From positions 1 through 64,000 of IMG/VR virus record IMGVR_UViG_3300022933_000005: 64,000 bases of DNA. One strand, written 5' to 3'. The position numbers and the translations under genes were made by a program. This document shows positions 1 to 7,085 of this stretch, in pieces. The DNA is from a virus. Under the pieces are notes generated by a model. The model ran no database searches and was not told where the DNA came from. It saw only the letters and a program-made list of their open reading frames with translations. Positions within the stretch are counted from its first letter, which is position 1. The number at the start of each line of letters is the position of its first letter.

Positions 1-48
1 CTGTGTTGTGTGTCGGCGGTTGCGGCTGCAAACCAAGGAGGACGACCA

Positions 49-198
49 GTGAGTGACTCGGAGATGGTGCCGTTGTCTACTGCTGACCGACGACTGATCG
101 TGTCCGCTCTGTGGTGGGTGCGACAGATACAACCGACAGCCCCGATGGCTGTTGAGATGGAGGCTCTAATGGGCCGACTGGAGGCAGCAGATGAGTGA
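49..198 (+). CDS. small hypothetical protein (49 aa)
   Basis: Short protein of unknown function. I chose the GTG at 49 because AAGGAGG lies at 35-41, seven bases upstream; an upstream in-frame GTG at 10 has no such site. The product has an aromatic stretch (ALWWVRQ) and an acidic C-terminus (EAADE), with no motif I recognise. The stop overlaps the next gene's ATG at 191, so the two are probably translationally coupled. It opens a run of five tiny overlapping genes, an arrangement typical of phage early regions. Confidence 0.6.
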   Translation: MSDSEMVPLSTADRRLIVSALWWVRQIQPTAPMAVEMEALMGRLEAADE

Positions 199-295
199 CC
201 TGACACCTGTGGCGCATGTGGCTCTCTCTGGTGGATCGTTTTATGTGTACGAGGGTGTGGCCAAACTGGATAAGGCAGCGGGCGACAGTGGATGA
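191..295 (+). CDS. tiny overlapping hypothetical protein (34 aa)
   Basis: ATG at 191 lies inside the end of the preceding gene (stop 196-198) and the frame stays open for 34 codons. The next gene's likely GTG start at 288 overlaps its stop in turn. The short product (MSDLTPVAHVALSGGSFYVY...) has no recognisable domain. Support is the tight gene packing and overlapping starts and stops; a chance ORF of this length cannot be excluded. Confidence 0.45.
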   Translation: MSDLTPVAHVALSGGSFYVYEGVAKLDKAAGDSG

Positions 296-674
296 GGTAG
301 CGATTTACTATCGCAAAGACCCAAGCTGGATGGCGAAGACGCCTCTGAACCCACCCGTCGAACACAGTCCTTATTCGTTGGTTGAGGTTTTTCACGAAGA
401 GATAGCGAACGTCGCCATTATCGCTAACGTGCCCGAATGGCAGGACTACTACTTTAGGAAGCTTCAGAACATCGAACGTGGCGACCTACCCGAGAAGTTG
501 GGCATTCGCTCGATGATGCATGGTGACATCATCACCCTCATCGGTAAGAGTGAACGCCGAGCATGGCAGTGCGAGATGATTGGATGGAGAGAGATCCGTC
601 CTGAGTGGTTGGTCAATGGTGATCTTCCGCATCCATCTCCTGCGCTAGTCTCGTTGAATGCGAAAGAAACGTAA
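288..674 (+). CDS. hypothetical protein (128 aa)
   Basis: The longest gene of the left-end cluster. An ATG is available at 216, but the GTG at 288 fits the preceding gene's stop (293-295) and has a GGATAAGG purine run at 268-275. The product is mixed alpha/beta-like and rich in Trp and Tyr (WQDYYFRK, ERRAWQCEMIGWREIRPEWL). No catalytic motif or transmembrane segment is visible and I do not recognise the family. The next gene starts at 658, inside its 3' end. Confidence 0.6.
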   Translation: MDEVAIYYRKDPSWMAKTPLNPPVEHSPYSLVEVFHEEIANVAIIANVPEWQDYYFRKLQNIERGDLPEKLGIRSMMHGDIITLIGKSERRAWQCEMIGWREIRPEWLVNGDLPHPSPALVSLNAKET

Positions 675-822
675 GAAGACGCAACAACATGTAAGGAACA
701 GGGCCAAGTTGAGTCCTGCTAAAGCGAAGCGTCGTGCCTTGCGTAAGAAAGAAGCCGATGCTAGACGCAAGGCTTACTACGAAGAGTTGATTACCGTCAA
801 CAAGATAGGAACGAACAAGTGA
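658..822 (+). CDS. small highly basic protein (54 aa)
   Basis: The ATG at 658 overlaps the end of the preceding gene and the frame closes at 820-822. The N-terminal 40 residues are extremely Lys/Arg-rich (RKKRKKT, KAKRRALRKKEADARRK), predicted helical and nucleic-acid-binding-like; the C-terminus is neutral. The function is unknown. Possible roles are a DNA or RNA binding accessory protein or a small host-takeover protein. The GTGA overlap with the next gene (GTG at 819) supports coupled translation. Confidence 0.5.
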   Translation: MRKKRKKTQQHVRNRAKLSPAKAKRRALRKKEADARRKAYYEELITVNKIGTNK

Positions 823-983
823 ACAGCGGGGCTGAAGAGCTCGACGATGACGAGGTGGTGACTGAGTGGGTCACTCCGTTTGGGAAGGTGACTCTCGATC
901 CGAAACAGGGGACGACGAAGACCGAGTATTTCGATGTGAAGCCACGGTCAATCGGGTTGAGAAAGAAATACCGCAAGTTCTAA
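819..983 (+). CDS. small hypothetical protein (54 aa)
   Basis: The GTG start at 819 overlaps the previous stop. The product is acidic at the N-terminus (AEELDDDEVV), has a probable beta-strand middle (TEWVTPFGKVTLDP) and ends in a basic tail (GLRKKYRKF). No family is recognised. It is the last of the overlapping cluster; an intergenic promoter-like sequence follows before the next gene. Confidence 0.45.
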   Translation: MNSGAEELDDDEVVTEWVTPFGKVTLDPKQGTTKTEYFDVKPRSIGLRKKYRKF

Positions 984-1002
984 AGAAAAAGCGTCATAAA
1001 GG

Positions 1003-1031
1003 TTGGCAGTAGTCGCAATAACGACTAGGTT
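1003..1031 (+). promoter_or_regulatory. sigma70-like promoter for the 1071 gene
   Basis: TTGGCA at 1003-1008, a 17-base spacer, then TAGGTT at 1026-1031. The predicted start point near 1038 leaves a leader of about 33 nt that contains the GGAAGGGG ribosome-binding site of the 1071 gene. The pattern matches other promoters in this window. Confidence 0.4.
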
Positions 1032-1070
1032 GTTTGTTGTAAGGCAAATCAACCCATGGAAGGGGTTTAA

Positions 1071-1268
1071 ATGGAAACCGAAGCAAGGCCAAGAGTCCGC
1101 ATGAAGGGAACACTGACCGGAACCGAAGTTGTGGGTAACTACCTACACCTCTGGTTCGCCAGTCCTGACGGCGACTCGTCCGATTCGCAGATCTTTCGAA
1201 TGCGCTGTGTCGATGAGGTACAAGCCAAGTTCATCGAAGATCAGCACCGTTCTGTCTGGGGCATCTAG
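1071..1268 (+). CDS. small hypothetical protein (65 aa)
   Basis: ATG at 1071 is preceded by a good ribosome-binding site (GGAAGGGG). The product looks like a small beta-rich domain (RMKGTLTGTEVVGNYLHLWF) with alternating hydrophobic residues, ending SVWGI. No known family is recognised. It is a single-gene unit between a likely promoter (1003-1031) and a hairpin terminator (1312-1361). Confidence 0.6.
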   Translation: METEARPRVRMKGTLTGTEVVGNYLHLWFASPDGDSSDSQIFRMRCVDEVQAKFIEDQHRSVWGI

Positions 1269-1311
1269 GAACCCCTTCCCCCCTCATCCACCTAGGGGTC
1301 ACGGACGGGTT

Positions 1312-1361
1312 AGCGGCTCCACTCTCAGGCTACGGCTTGGGGGTGGGGCCGCTTTCTTTTT
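1312..1361 (+). terminator. rho-independent terminator
   Basis: Arms AGCGGCTCC (1312-1320) and GGGGCCGCT (1344-1352) can pair with one G-U, followed by TTCTTTTTG. It follows the 1071-1268 gene and overlaps the 3' end of the convergent minus-strand gene. Confidence 0.5.
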
Positions 1362-1611
1362 GCTGTAGCAACTCTTCTAACGTGAGCTCCTCCGGGGGAG
1401 TCCCGCATGGGTAGCTAGAAGCGTGATGCCGAGCAAGGATTCCGCATTTCGAACACTCGGTAACTTTGAGGGCAGAGTTGTTGACCTCGTTGAATCGGTC
1501 GGCGAGACGAACGGTTCTCCAGCTGTGCGATTGCGTGTTGTCTTTTGCTTCTTCAGGGGTACCCGTGAACGTTGGAACCAGACGAGTAAGTTTTCCCCAG
1601 AAGTGGGACAC
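1330..1611 (-). CDS. hypothetical protein with Cys/His motif (93 aa)
   Basis: Start ATG overlaps the stop of the upstream gene (ATGA at 1608-1611). The middle carries CSKCG followed by HH and YPCG, which could bind one zinc ion; the C-terminus is acidic then Pro-rich (EELTLEELLQQ). The N-terminus contains SHSWRTVRLADRF. No family is recognised. It is the last gene of a short minus operon and converges on the 1071 gene. Confidence 0.55.
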   Translation of the reverse strand: MSHFWGKLTRLVPTFTGTPEEAKDNTQSHSWRTVRLADRFNEVNNSALKVTECSKCGILARHHASSYPCGTPPEELTLEELLQQKESGPTPKP

Positions 1612-2054
1612 TACTCAGTCTCGGGTTCGACAGGTTGGGGAGCGTTGTTCTCTTCGAAGATCTCATCGACAATCAGCTTGGCGTAGCGTTTCCGAAGTCG
1701 CCAAATCTTCTTGTTCATCTCGTACATGGCCTTGGTGTCACGAGCTTTATGGGTGACTTGCGGGTCAAAGACGCCGAACTTGTCGAACATGGCGTTCTCC
1801 AGATCCGGGGCTTCTAGCAAGATGTCAGAGATCCACCCGCCAGTTTCGTCGATTTTGATCATCATCTCTGCGAGTCCTTCGGGTCCGAATTCTGAGTGAA
1901 CCCGTTGGACAAGGGTTGAGCAGAGGTGTGAGCGATACACCTGCTCGATACGCATAGTGCCCGACATGAAGTCGCCAAGGAACTCAATTAGCTCCTGACG
2001 GCTAACTTCGCCGGTATCCGAACTCGATTCTCCGCCTTCGATTTCATCAGACAT
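1611..2054 (-). CDS. hypothetical protein (147 aa)
   Basis: Start ATG at 2054 has an AGGAAGGGA ribosome-binding site. The N-terminal 20 residues are acidic and Ser-rich, the body is largely helical (RQELIEFLGDFM, LAEMMIKIDETGG), and the last third is basic then acidic (KKIWRLRKRYAKLIVDEIFEE). No catalytic motif is visible and the family is unknown. It is translationally coupled to the zinc-motif gene downstream. Confidence 0.6.
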   Translation of the reverse strand: MSDEIEGGESSSDTGEVSRQELIEFLGDFMSGTMRIEQVYRSHLCSTLVQRVHSEFGPEGLAEMMIKIDETGGWISDILLEAPDLENAMFDKFGVFDPQVTHKARDTKAMYEMNKKIWRLRKRYAKLIVDEIFEENNAPQPVEPETE

Positions 2055-2111
2055 ACCAGTCCCTTCCTTTCGACAAGCGCAGCCTCCCCTATTGTGCCAT
2101 GCGGGGATGCT

Positions 2112-3134
2112 CTAAAGAGACAGTAGGTATTCTTCTGCAGCCGATTTCTTACTCGACACCCATGAATTGTGGGTCATTGAGGCCAGTGCACGGTCCTTGG
2201 GTTCGGCGTCACGGGTGTGGTCGAAGTACTCAACTACTGCGTTGTAGGCAGACCATGCGTTGTACCCGTAGCCACCTGCGTTCCGGGAAGAAGTGAACAA
2301 ACGGCGAATAACCGATCCGGTTTCTTCACGATTCGACCGTTGCCTGCTGGTTTCGTTGCCCTTGGGAGGAAGTACAACATTTAGAAGTCTGTCAAATTGA
2401 CGTGAACCCGCAATCATTGGTGTGGCCAACATCTCGTTGGCTGTGGTCTTGAAACCGTCAGCCCAGTCCGTGGATATCCCGAGAACTTCTTTGGCGTGAT
2501 CAACAGCAAGCTTGGCATTGCGAGTGTGCTTAGCGGTGAAGACAGACTTGGCAGTTTTCTTGCCGAGGGTGACCGTGTTGTTGCACACGCTTCGGATAGC
2601 CGTGTTGGCGTAGGTCATAGCGATCTTGCCGTCATGACCCGTGTGTACTAGTAGGTATCGTTCCAACCTGTCGTTGATACCCGTGGGGTCGATGATCAAT
2701 CCGCCCATGTCGATGCAGGCGAAGAATTGGCGACCTCCATGCAGTACTCCACATGTGTCGACGACTGCATCTCCGGCTGAGGCGCCGACGATGTCTAATG
2801 CGTACTGAATGCAGTCCCTGTTCTGCTGAACGACGTATCGGGTCCCTACGGTCGCTAATCCGTTAAAGCTTCCGTCGTTGTTTTGTCGCAGAGTGGCTCG
2901 TGAGTCTTCAACAATGATTTTGCTGCCATCCGGATTGAGAATCCAATTGCCGTCGTCATCAACAGCGGCGACTTTGGCGAGAATTACGTCGTAATCGGCT
3001 TCTGCCGCTTCAAGCATTGCTTCAGCAGTTTGAAGTCCACTCATGGGTTTGCCTAGGCGATGCCATGGAATTTCTCGGTTGGAATAGGCGAATTTGGCCG
3101 TTCCATCGGTGCGTAGTTCTAGGTCGTGGCTCAT
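2112..3134 (-). CDS. DUF932 / phage-plasmid-like protein (340 aa)
   Basis: Matches the DUF932 (TIGR03299, phage/plasmid-like) family. The N-terminus has the hallmark REIPWHRLGKPM, followed by a typical sequence with YVVQQNRDCIQYALDIVG, TYANTAIRSVCNNT and a C-terminal NAWSAYNAVVEYFDH segment. The length of 340 aa is usual. The role of the family is not settled; it occurs on phages and plasmids near replication or transfer genes and has been suggested to act in DNA metabolism. There is no Shine-Dalgarno sequence: a promoter-like element (3141-3169) ends six bases before the ATG, so the transcript may be leaderless. Confidence 0.85.
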   Translation of the reverse strand: MSHDLELRTDGTAKFAYSNREIPWHRLGKPMSGLQTAEAMLEAAEADYDVILAKVAAVDDDGNWILNPDGSKIIVEDSRATLRQNNDGSFNGLATVGTRYVVQQNRDCIQYALDIVGASAGDAVVDTCGVLHGGRQFFACIDMGGLIIDPTGINDRLERYLLVHTGHDGKIAMTYANTAIRSVCNNTVTLGKKTAKSVFTAKHTRNAKLAVDHAKEVLGISTDWADGFKTTANEMLATPMIAGSRQFDRLLNVVLPPKGNETSRQRSNREETGSVIRRLFTSSRNAGGYGYNAWSAYNAVVEYFDHTRDAEPKDRALASMTHNSWVSSKKSAAEEYLLSL

Positions 3135-3140
3135 GGGTCA

Positions 3141-3169
3141 AGCGTACACCGAATACCAGTTGAATCCAA
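3141..3169 (-). promoter_or_regulatory. promoter of the DUF932 gene, probably leaderless
   Basis: On the minus strand TTGGAT (3169-3164), a 17-base spacer, TACGCT (3146-3141), then six bases to the ATG at 3134. No ribosome-binding site lies between. Confidence 0.45.
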
Positions 3170-3179
3170 CCAGAAAGGC

Positions 3180-3217
3180 GGAACCCCCCAGTGACAGGGC
3201 AGAAACTGGAGGGTTCC
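3180..3217 (-). promoter_or_regulatory. strong stem-loop upstream of the DUF932 gene
   Basis: Arms at 3180-3192 (GGAACCCCCCAGT) and 3205-3217 (ACTGGAGGGTTCC) pair over 13 bases with one mismatch and a 12-base loop. Read on the minus strand it is followed by CGCCTTTCTGG, a weak U-tract, so it may terminate transcripts from the small genes at 3.3-5.0 kb, before the DUF932 promoter. Confidence 0.4.
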
Positions 3218-3262
3218 ATGATTTCACCCGTGAGCGCTTCTAGAGCTCATCGGTAGTCCCGC

Positions 3263-3511
3263 TTACGAGGGAACGATCCACATGTGTTCTTCTCCAAAGA
3301 GCGATTGCATCCTCTTGTTGTACTCCTCCAACAAATGCGGACGATAGAAGCGTCCCCTGTACGGTTTGTCACCGCTGGGGTGGTTCTTGACACACCAAGA
3401 GCAGACATGTTGGAGTTCAGTCCATGTGCTGCTCCTTTGAGAAATGACGGACGGACCACCTTTAATCGAGGCCGGTCCTCCAGCCTGCCAGCCTCTTTCG
3501 ACGGAGAGCAA
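3263..3511 (-). CDS. possible small protein with CxxC motif
   Basis: Open frame whose C-terminal half looks coding: HVCSWCVKNHPSGDKPYRG followed by an amphipathic helix and EEHMWIVPS. The CSWC pair suggests half of a zinc site. The start is doubtful: TTG at 3511 is the only conventional candidate at this end, and it has no ribosome-binding site. The frame is open further upstream, so the 5' end may differ. Confidence 0.35.
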   Translation of the reverse strand: MLSVERGWQAGGPASIKGGPSVISQRSSTWTELQHVCSWCVKNHPSGDKPYRGRFYRPHLLEEYNKRMQSLFGEEHMWIVPS

Positions 3512-3573
3512 CGCAGGCTCATGAAAATGGAGGACTCTTAGTTGACTTTGACGAATGTCTTGTACTCGTTGTG

Positions 3574-3684
3574 CTAACCCGGCTCCGTCAAGTGGTGACC
3601 GAGATAGCTACGGCACTCACAGTCCCGCCTTTTGGCTAGCGCGGCGACGCCATGGCGAGTGGCATCAGTGGCTGGGTGCGACAA
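3574..3684 (-). CDS. possible tiny protein after the zinc-repeat nuclease gene
   Basis: A 36-codon frame from a TTG at 3684 to TAG at 3574-3576, ending RRDCECRSYLGHHLTEPG. It lies in the same frame as the 417-aa gene directly upstream, after that gene's TGA, and stays open for about 52 codons past the stop. It could be an independent small gene, a remnant of a longer C-terminus, or chance. The start and reality are uncertain. Confidence 0.25.
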   Translation of the reverse strand: MSHPATDATRHGVAALAKRRDCECRSYLGHHLTEPG

Positions 3685-3732
3685 GAGATCCGCAGGTGGT
3701 CCATAAGGGGCGAAAGTGTTCCCCGTAGTCCG

Positions 3733-4986
3733 TCAGATTGTGTCCCTTCTGGGTGCGAGTGTGTCGATGTAGTCGATGGTGTTGGCTAGGCCGACCTTGC
3801 GCATGCTGGCCGTCTCAGTGTGACCACCTCGCATGTGCGCCTTCTCAACATTGGGCGGTGCGTTCAGGTCTTGTCGCCAGTGCCGTATGACTTCTTGTTC
3901 GATGTCCTCTGCCTCTTGACCTGTTGTGATGTCCCAAGTCTTTACGATGGCGAATCCATTGCGAACGTTGTCACCCATTCTGCGGTCAGCGGACTCTGCG
4001 CCTGCAACGCCTACCTTCAATGCGTTATGTCCCGTGTGCTTCAAGAGGTAGACGATGGCTTCCTCCATGTAGTTGAACGAGGAGTGGCAAGCTTTGCAAC
4101 CTGAGCCCCCTTTAAGGTTCGTGAGAGAGGGGGTGACGACAGCGCCACATGAGTGCTTCATCTTCCACTTCTTCTGAGAGCCGCTGTATTCGTCGATGGG
4201 TTCGAACCCTCTGGAACGAACGTAGTCTGCTGCTGCTTCTGGACTGATGGTGTGTGGGTGTGACCATCTAGGGCTGGCACCACCCGTGAGGCTGCTGGGG
4301 TCGATTGACTTTCGTGAACATGGGTAGCAACCTGAGCCTCCACGTCTGATTAGTTCAAGGGTGGAGTGACGTTCGCCGCCGCATTCGACATGGATGGTTC
4401 GCCAAGGTGACTTGATGGACAGGAACGGCTCCAGAGGTTCGTGCCCTGCTTGCCTCATCTCTTCGAACACTGCTTCCTGAGAGATTCGTGGCTTAGCGCC
4501 TGTTCCCTTTTGGCACTCACATTGCGTGATGGTCCAACCCTTCTTGATGGCCTGCTTGATCATGACTGGCTTGACCGTGACTGTGGCCCCACAGGTGTGT
4601 CGGCATTTCATGGGAACCTTGCTGCCTGTGTACTCCTCTAGAGGGGTGAAGCCATTGTCGATCATCAAAGCCGTTGCGTCGACTGCTGCCTTCTTGATGC
4701 GTTCTGCTACCAGACGCTGGTATCCACATGTCCTGCATCCGCCTGTAGCGAAGAGACTTCCGATAGTGGGCGATCCTTTGGTGTCGCAGGTCAAGCACTT
4801 GACCTTCCAAGGTTGGGTGGTGCGTCCATGCCAAGGCTCCAGTGCGACGAGGTTCTTCTCTTTCAGCCGAGCGTTGGCTTCTTTAGCGGAGAGCGATCGG
4901 TTGCGCATGGGTGCGGCGTGTCGATCACAGGTGCAGTCCTTCTTACACTTCAGTGCCTTGCTTCGGGCTGCGGTGTCGTATGCCAT
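3733..4986 (-). CDS. GIY-YIG/MUG113-like protein with four zinc-finger repeats
   Basis: 417 aa. Four tandem units of about 50-55 residues (roughly 37-90, 103-160, 173-225, 251-303) each have a helix, a G[FH]xPLExY-like strand, then a Cys pair and a second Cys pair (CLTC/CRTC, CRHTC/CEC, EC/CYPC, SC/CKAC). They look like treble-clef or zinc-ribbon DNA-binding modules. The C-terminal domain (about 305-375) has VYLLKHTGHNALKVGVAG...RRMGDN, the GIY-YIG superfamily pattern (MUG113-like). This is the layout of a free-standing homing-type endonuclease or DNA-targeting nuclease, but nuclease activity is inference. It is isolated between unknown genes. Confidence 0.6.
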   Translation of the reverse strand: MAYDTAARSKALKCKKDCTCDRHAAPMRNRSLSAKEANARLKEKNLVALEPWHGRTTQPWKVKCLTCDTKGSPTIGSLFATGGCRTCGYQRLVAERIKKAAVDATALMIDNGFTPLEEYTGSKVPMKCRHTCGATVTVKPVMIKQAIKKGWTITQCECQKGTGAKPRISQEAVFEEMRQAGHEPLEPFLSIKSPWRTIHVECGGERHSTLELIRRGGSGCYPCSRKSIDPSSLTGGASPRWSHPHTISPEAAADYVRSRGFEPIDEYSGSQKKWKMKHSCGAVVTPSLTNLKGGSGCKACHSSFNYMEEAIVYLLKHTGHNALKVGVAGAESADRRMGDNVRNGFAIVKTWDITTGQEAEDIEQEVIRHWRQDLNAPPNVEKAHMRGGHTETASMRKVGLANTIDYIDTLAPRRDTI

Positions 4987-5033
4987 GTGCGTACCTTAGT
5001 TGGATGTCAACGTCGTGTCAAGGAGAGGCAACA

Positions 5034-5318
5034 TCAGTCAAGGCTGCGGATGACAGCGAGGACATCAGCGAAAGACATGGAGGGCGAAAGCTTCTCCTGA
5101 TGTCGGATGTTCCTACGTTCCCTCCGAGTAGTGCCGCCCCAGATACCAAGGAGGTCAGGTTGAACGAGGGCCTCAGCGAGACAGGAATCTCTCACATCAC
5201 AATGATGGCAGTACTCCAAGGCTGGACCTCTACTGCCTCCACGTTTGGAGAAGAAGATGGTGGTGTTAGCAGAGATGCAGGCTGCCTTGTGCTTCCACGG
5301 CTCTCTACTCATCAGCAT
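5034..5318 (-). CDS. WhiB-family iron-sulfur regulator (94 aa)
   Basis: Has the four WhiB cysteines (AAC, CHHC, SC) that bind a 4Fe-4S cluster, the GIWGGTT turn and the basic RRERRNIR tail that contacts DNA. WhiB proteins are restricted to Actinobacteria and their phages and act with the host sigma factor; a phage WhiB (TM4) is known to repress host whiB2. Start is ATG at 5318, or the second ATG at 5312. The first codons overlap the end of the LysM-like gene (stop 5305), so the two are coupled. Confidence 0.85.
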   Translation of the reverse strand: MLMSREPWKHKAACISANTTIFFSKRGGSRGPALEYCHHCDVRDSCLAEALVQPDLLGIWGGTTRRERRNIRHQEKLSPSMSFADVLAVIRSLD

Positions 5319-5592
5319 TACCCGTGGAGGGCACGCGAATTTCCTGACCAATCTGGATCGACGCCGTCCCACCATTGAGTTGGACGAAGTGGTACACGGC
5401 GTTCTCAAGGTTGCCTTCACACCGGGTGCGTGCAATCTCCCAGATGGTGTCGAACGCTTCAGCCACATGGGTCCCACTCTCACAAGTGAAACGGGAGTGG
5501 CGTTCGTTCGTCCAACCGAGGCCCCAGATAGCAAAGACCATGAACGCTGCGATGGCTGTAGCCGCCGCCGTGAATCTGATTAGCCCTGTCAT
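5305..5592 (-). CDS. membrane-anchored LysM-like protein (95 aa)
   Basis: One N-terminal transmembrane segment (residues about 7-27, RFTAAATAIAAFMVFAIWGL) and a C-terminal domain with the LysM rhythm: AFDTIWEIARTRC...FVQLNGG...IQIGQEIRVP. Such proteins bind peptidoglycan; actinobacterial and Firmicute relatives (YneA/ChiZ-like) can block division. Start chosen at ATG 5592, because a promoter-like TTGCTT-N17-TAGGCT ends seven bases upstream and there is no ribosome-binding site. It overlaps the following whiB gene, suggesting joint control of host envelope or division. Confidence 0.55.
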   Translation of the reverse strand: MTGLIRFTAAATAIAAFMVFAIWGLGWTNERHSRFTCESGTHVAEAFDTIWEIARTRCEGNLENAVYHFVQLNGGTASIQIGQEIRVPSTGNADE

Positions 5593-5599
5593 GGGGATA

Positions 5600-5628
5600 A
5601 GCCTAGCGGTTATGCCAACAACAAGCAA
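5600..5628 (-). promoter_or_regulatory. promoter of the LysM-whiB operon, probably leaderless
   Basis: Minus strand TTGCTT (5628-5623), 17-base spacer, TAGGCT (5605-5600), seven bases to the ATG at 5592. Confidence 0.45.
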
Positions 5629-5738
5629 CCTCGCAACACGATTTGCTGGGAAAAGCCAAGGAATACCATCCCCCCCCTCGACACGCCGAGAACCGAGTTG
5701 TCTTCTGCCCCGCTTCGCAAGCTCAACCGGCGAGCAAC

Positions 5739-5782
5739 ACCCAAACGAAACCGTGAGGCAACCCAAACGAAACCGTGAGGCA
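5739..5782. repeat. 22-bp tandem direct repeat, two perfect copies
   Basis: Units at 5739-5760 and 5761-5782 are identical (begin ACCCAAACGAAACCG, end TGAGGCA). They are followed by looser AACGAA-containing sequence. The region 5593-5908 has no credible gene; it holds the LysM-whiB promoter, this repeat and a run of eight C at about 5671. The repeat may be a regulator binding site upstream of the promoter. Confidence 0.6.
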
Positions 5783-5908
5783 ACCCTGAACGAATCCGAA
5801 CGAAGTTACCGAACCGTCACTTCATAGTCCCGCAAACTTTTCGAACACACGTTCGGGCTGTGGGGGCACGCATACAGAATTTTGGTGTGTATGTTTCTCT
5901 GGTTTAAT

Positions 5909-6271
5909 TCAGGAGAGTGCGGAGTAGAGGATGGTTGCGAGTGCGATGGTTGTGATGAGTGTGAGTGTCCATTGCAGGTGGAGTTGGTTCTTTTTTTTGT
6001 TGTAGAGCTTGATGCCTTTTTTGTAGGCGTCTTTGGTGAGTTCGTCTCTGTCGATGATGATGCCGTGTGTTTCGTAGTTGTGGCTGTTTAGGAGGATTTC
6101 GAGGAGGTTCTCTATGACGAGGCTTGTTTTTAGGTAGTCGTCTGGTTCTTCGTTGAAGGATAGGTGGCTGAGTTCGTTGATATAAATTTCTAGGGCTTCG
6201 TAGATTGTGTTTTGTCCGGGTCCCGTGGGGCCTTTTTGGGAGGGGGGTGTGGGTTGTTCAGCCCCGGTCAT
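5909..6271 (-). CDS. hypothetical C-tail-anchored membrane protein (120 aa)
   Basis: Residues 1-20 are Pro/Gly-rich and disordered, the middle is helical and charged, and the last 22 residues (about 99-120, QWTLTLITTIALATILYSALS) form a single hydrophobic helix preceded by a Lys-rich stretch (YNKKKNQ). That is the layout of a tail-anchored inner-membrane protein. The gene is last in the minus operon 7001 to 5909, next to the small two-helix membrane gene and opposite the endolysin, so a lysis role (holin accessory or spanin-like) is possible but unproved. Confidence 0.55.
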   Translation of the reverse strand: MTGAEQPTPPSQKGPTGPGQNTIYEALEIYINELSHLSFNEEPDDYLKTSLVIENLLEILLNSHNYETHGIIIDRDELTKDAYKKGIKLYNKKKNQLHLQWTLTLITTIALATILYSALS

Positions 6272-6330
6272 GTTGTGGGGTGCCTAAAAATTTTTGAGGG
6301 GTTTGTTTTCTTTTGTTGTTGCATGGGTTT

Positions 6331-6489
6331 TTAGGGGTTGCGCGGTTTGCGTTCTCCGAGTGTCCATCCTGCGTAGGCTCCGGCGGGGATGAGGATTGCG
6401 AAGGCCCACCATTCGCCGACGAGCCCTCCGGAGATGATTCCGCCTGAGATGGCGAGGATGGTGCCGAAGAAGAGTGATTTGAGGTTCAT
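6331..6489 (-). CDS. small two-helix membrane protein, holin-like (52 aa)
   Basis: Starts ATG at 6489 with GGAGG nine bases upstream; the ATGA overlaps the previous stop. Two hydrophobic helices: residues 5-23 (SLFFGTILAISGGIISGGL) and 27-43 (EWWAFAILIPAGAYAGW), a short turn, and a basic C-terminus (GERKPRNP). The size and topology fit class II holins, and the endolysin gene lies 600 bases away, transcribed divergently. There is no specific sequence match that I recognise. Confidence 0.55.
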   Translation of the reverse strand: MNLKSLFFGTILAISGGIISGGLVGEWWAFAILIPAGAYAGWTLGERKPRNP

Positions 6490-7001
6490 CCGCTTTCGCC
6501 TCCGTATTCGAAGTTGGGGTTGTATCCGCTTAGACCGATTCTTCTTTTAATTTTTTTTTTGGTAACGATTGGTCGGACAAGTCGGACCACTCTGAACATC
6601 TCGGCTCCGTCGATCAGGTCTTGGAGGTCTGTTTTGGAGTCGAGCATTTTGGGGGTGATTTTGTTTCCGTCGGTGGGGAGAGCTTTGGCGATGTTGTCTG
6701 TGGCGACGTGTGTTTCTCTCTCTAGGCTTTTGTCGATGATGCCGTTGGGGGAGTTCCGCATTGTGGCATCACAGATCGCCGGTCGAAGATCGAGTTTGAG
6801 GATGCCCTCGACAACTTCAACGACGCAGTCGGCAACGATGAGGAAATCTTGGTAGTCAAGTTCCTTTTGCTGAATCCATTTGCGACGCATGAGACCCTCT
6901 AGTGGGGGCATGCCGGATTTGGCTACAGCTTGAGCTCGTTCGGTGAATCGGGCTTGCATGGCTTCGATTTTGATGATGGCTTCTGCGCTGACTTCATCCA
7001 T
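6486..7001 (-). CDS. hypothetical protein (171 aa)
   Basis: Soluble, mostly helical protein with no recognised motif (contains GLMRRKWIQQKELDYQDFL, a DxNIAKALPTDG segment and a basic KKKIKRRIG near the end). It is the first gene of the 7001-5909 operon. There is no ribosome-binding site; TTTACA-N17-TAACGT ends seven bases before the ATG, within an inverted repeat. Sharing an operator-like promoter with the holin-like gene suggests a lysis-timing or membrane-related role, but this is only context. Confidence 0.6.
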   Translation of the reverse strand: MDEVSAEAIIKIEAMQARFTERAQAVAKSGMPPLEGLMRRKWIQQKELDYQDFLIVADCVVEVVEGILKLDLRPAICDATMRNSPNGIIDKSLERETHVATDNIAKALPTDGNKITPKMLDSKTDLQDLIDGAEMFRVVRLVRPIVTKKKIKRRIGLSGYNPNFEYGGESG

Positions 7002-7008
7002 AGATGTG

Positions 7009-7049
7009 ACGTTAGCAGCTTTACCCCCACCTGTAAACCCAAGCTGCTA
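7009..7049 (-). promoter_or_regulatory. promoter with operator-like inverted repeat
   Basis: Minus-strand promoter: TTTACA (7037-7032), 17-base spacer, TAACGT (7014-7009), seven bases to the ATG at 7001. A 9-bp perfect inverted repeat, TAGCAGCTT (7013-7021) and AAGCTGCTA (7041-7049), brackets the -35 and runs into the -10. A dimeric repressor bound here would block the operon with the holin-like gene. The divergent endolysin starts at 7086. Confidence 0.5.
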
Positions 7050-7085
7050 GTCTTTATTTACGTTAACGATTGAAGGTGATAGCGA

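Noticed and set aside
5305-5766. Longer start (TTG at 5766) for the LysM-like gene
   Set aside because: It would translate the 22-bp repeat and promoter region; the ATG at 5592 has a well-spaced promoter and starts directly before the membrane helix.
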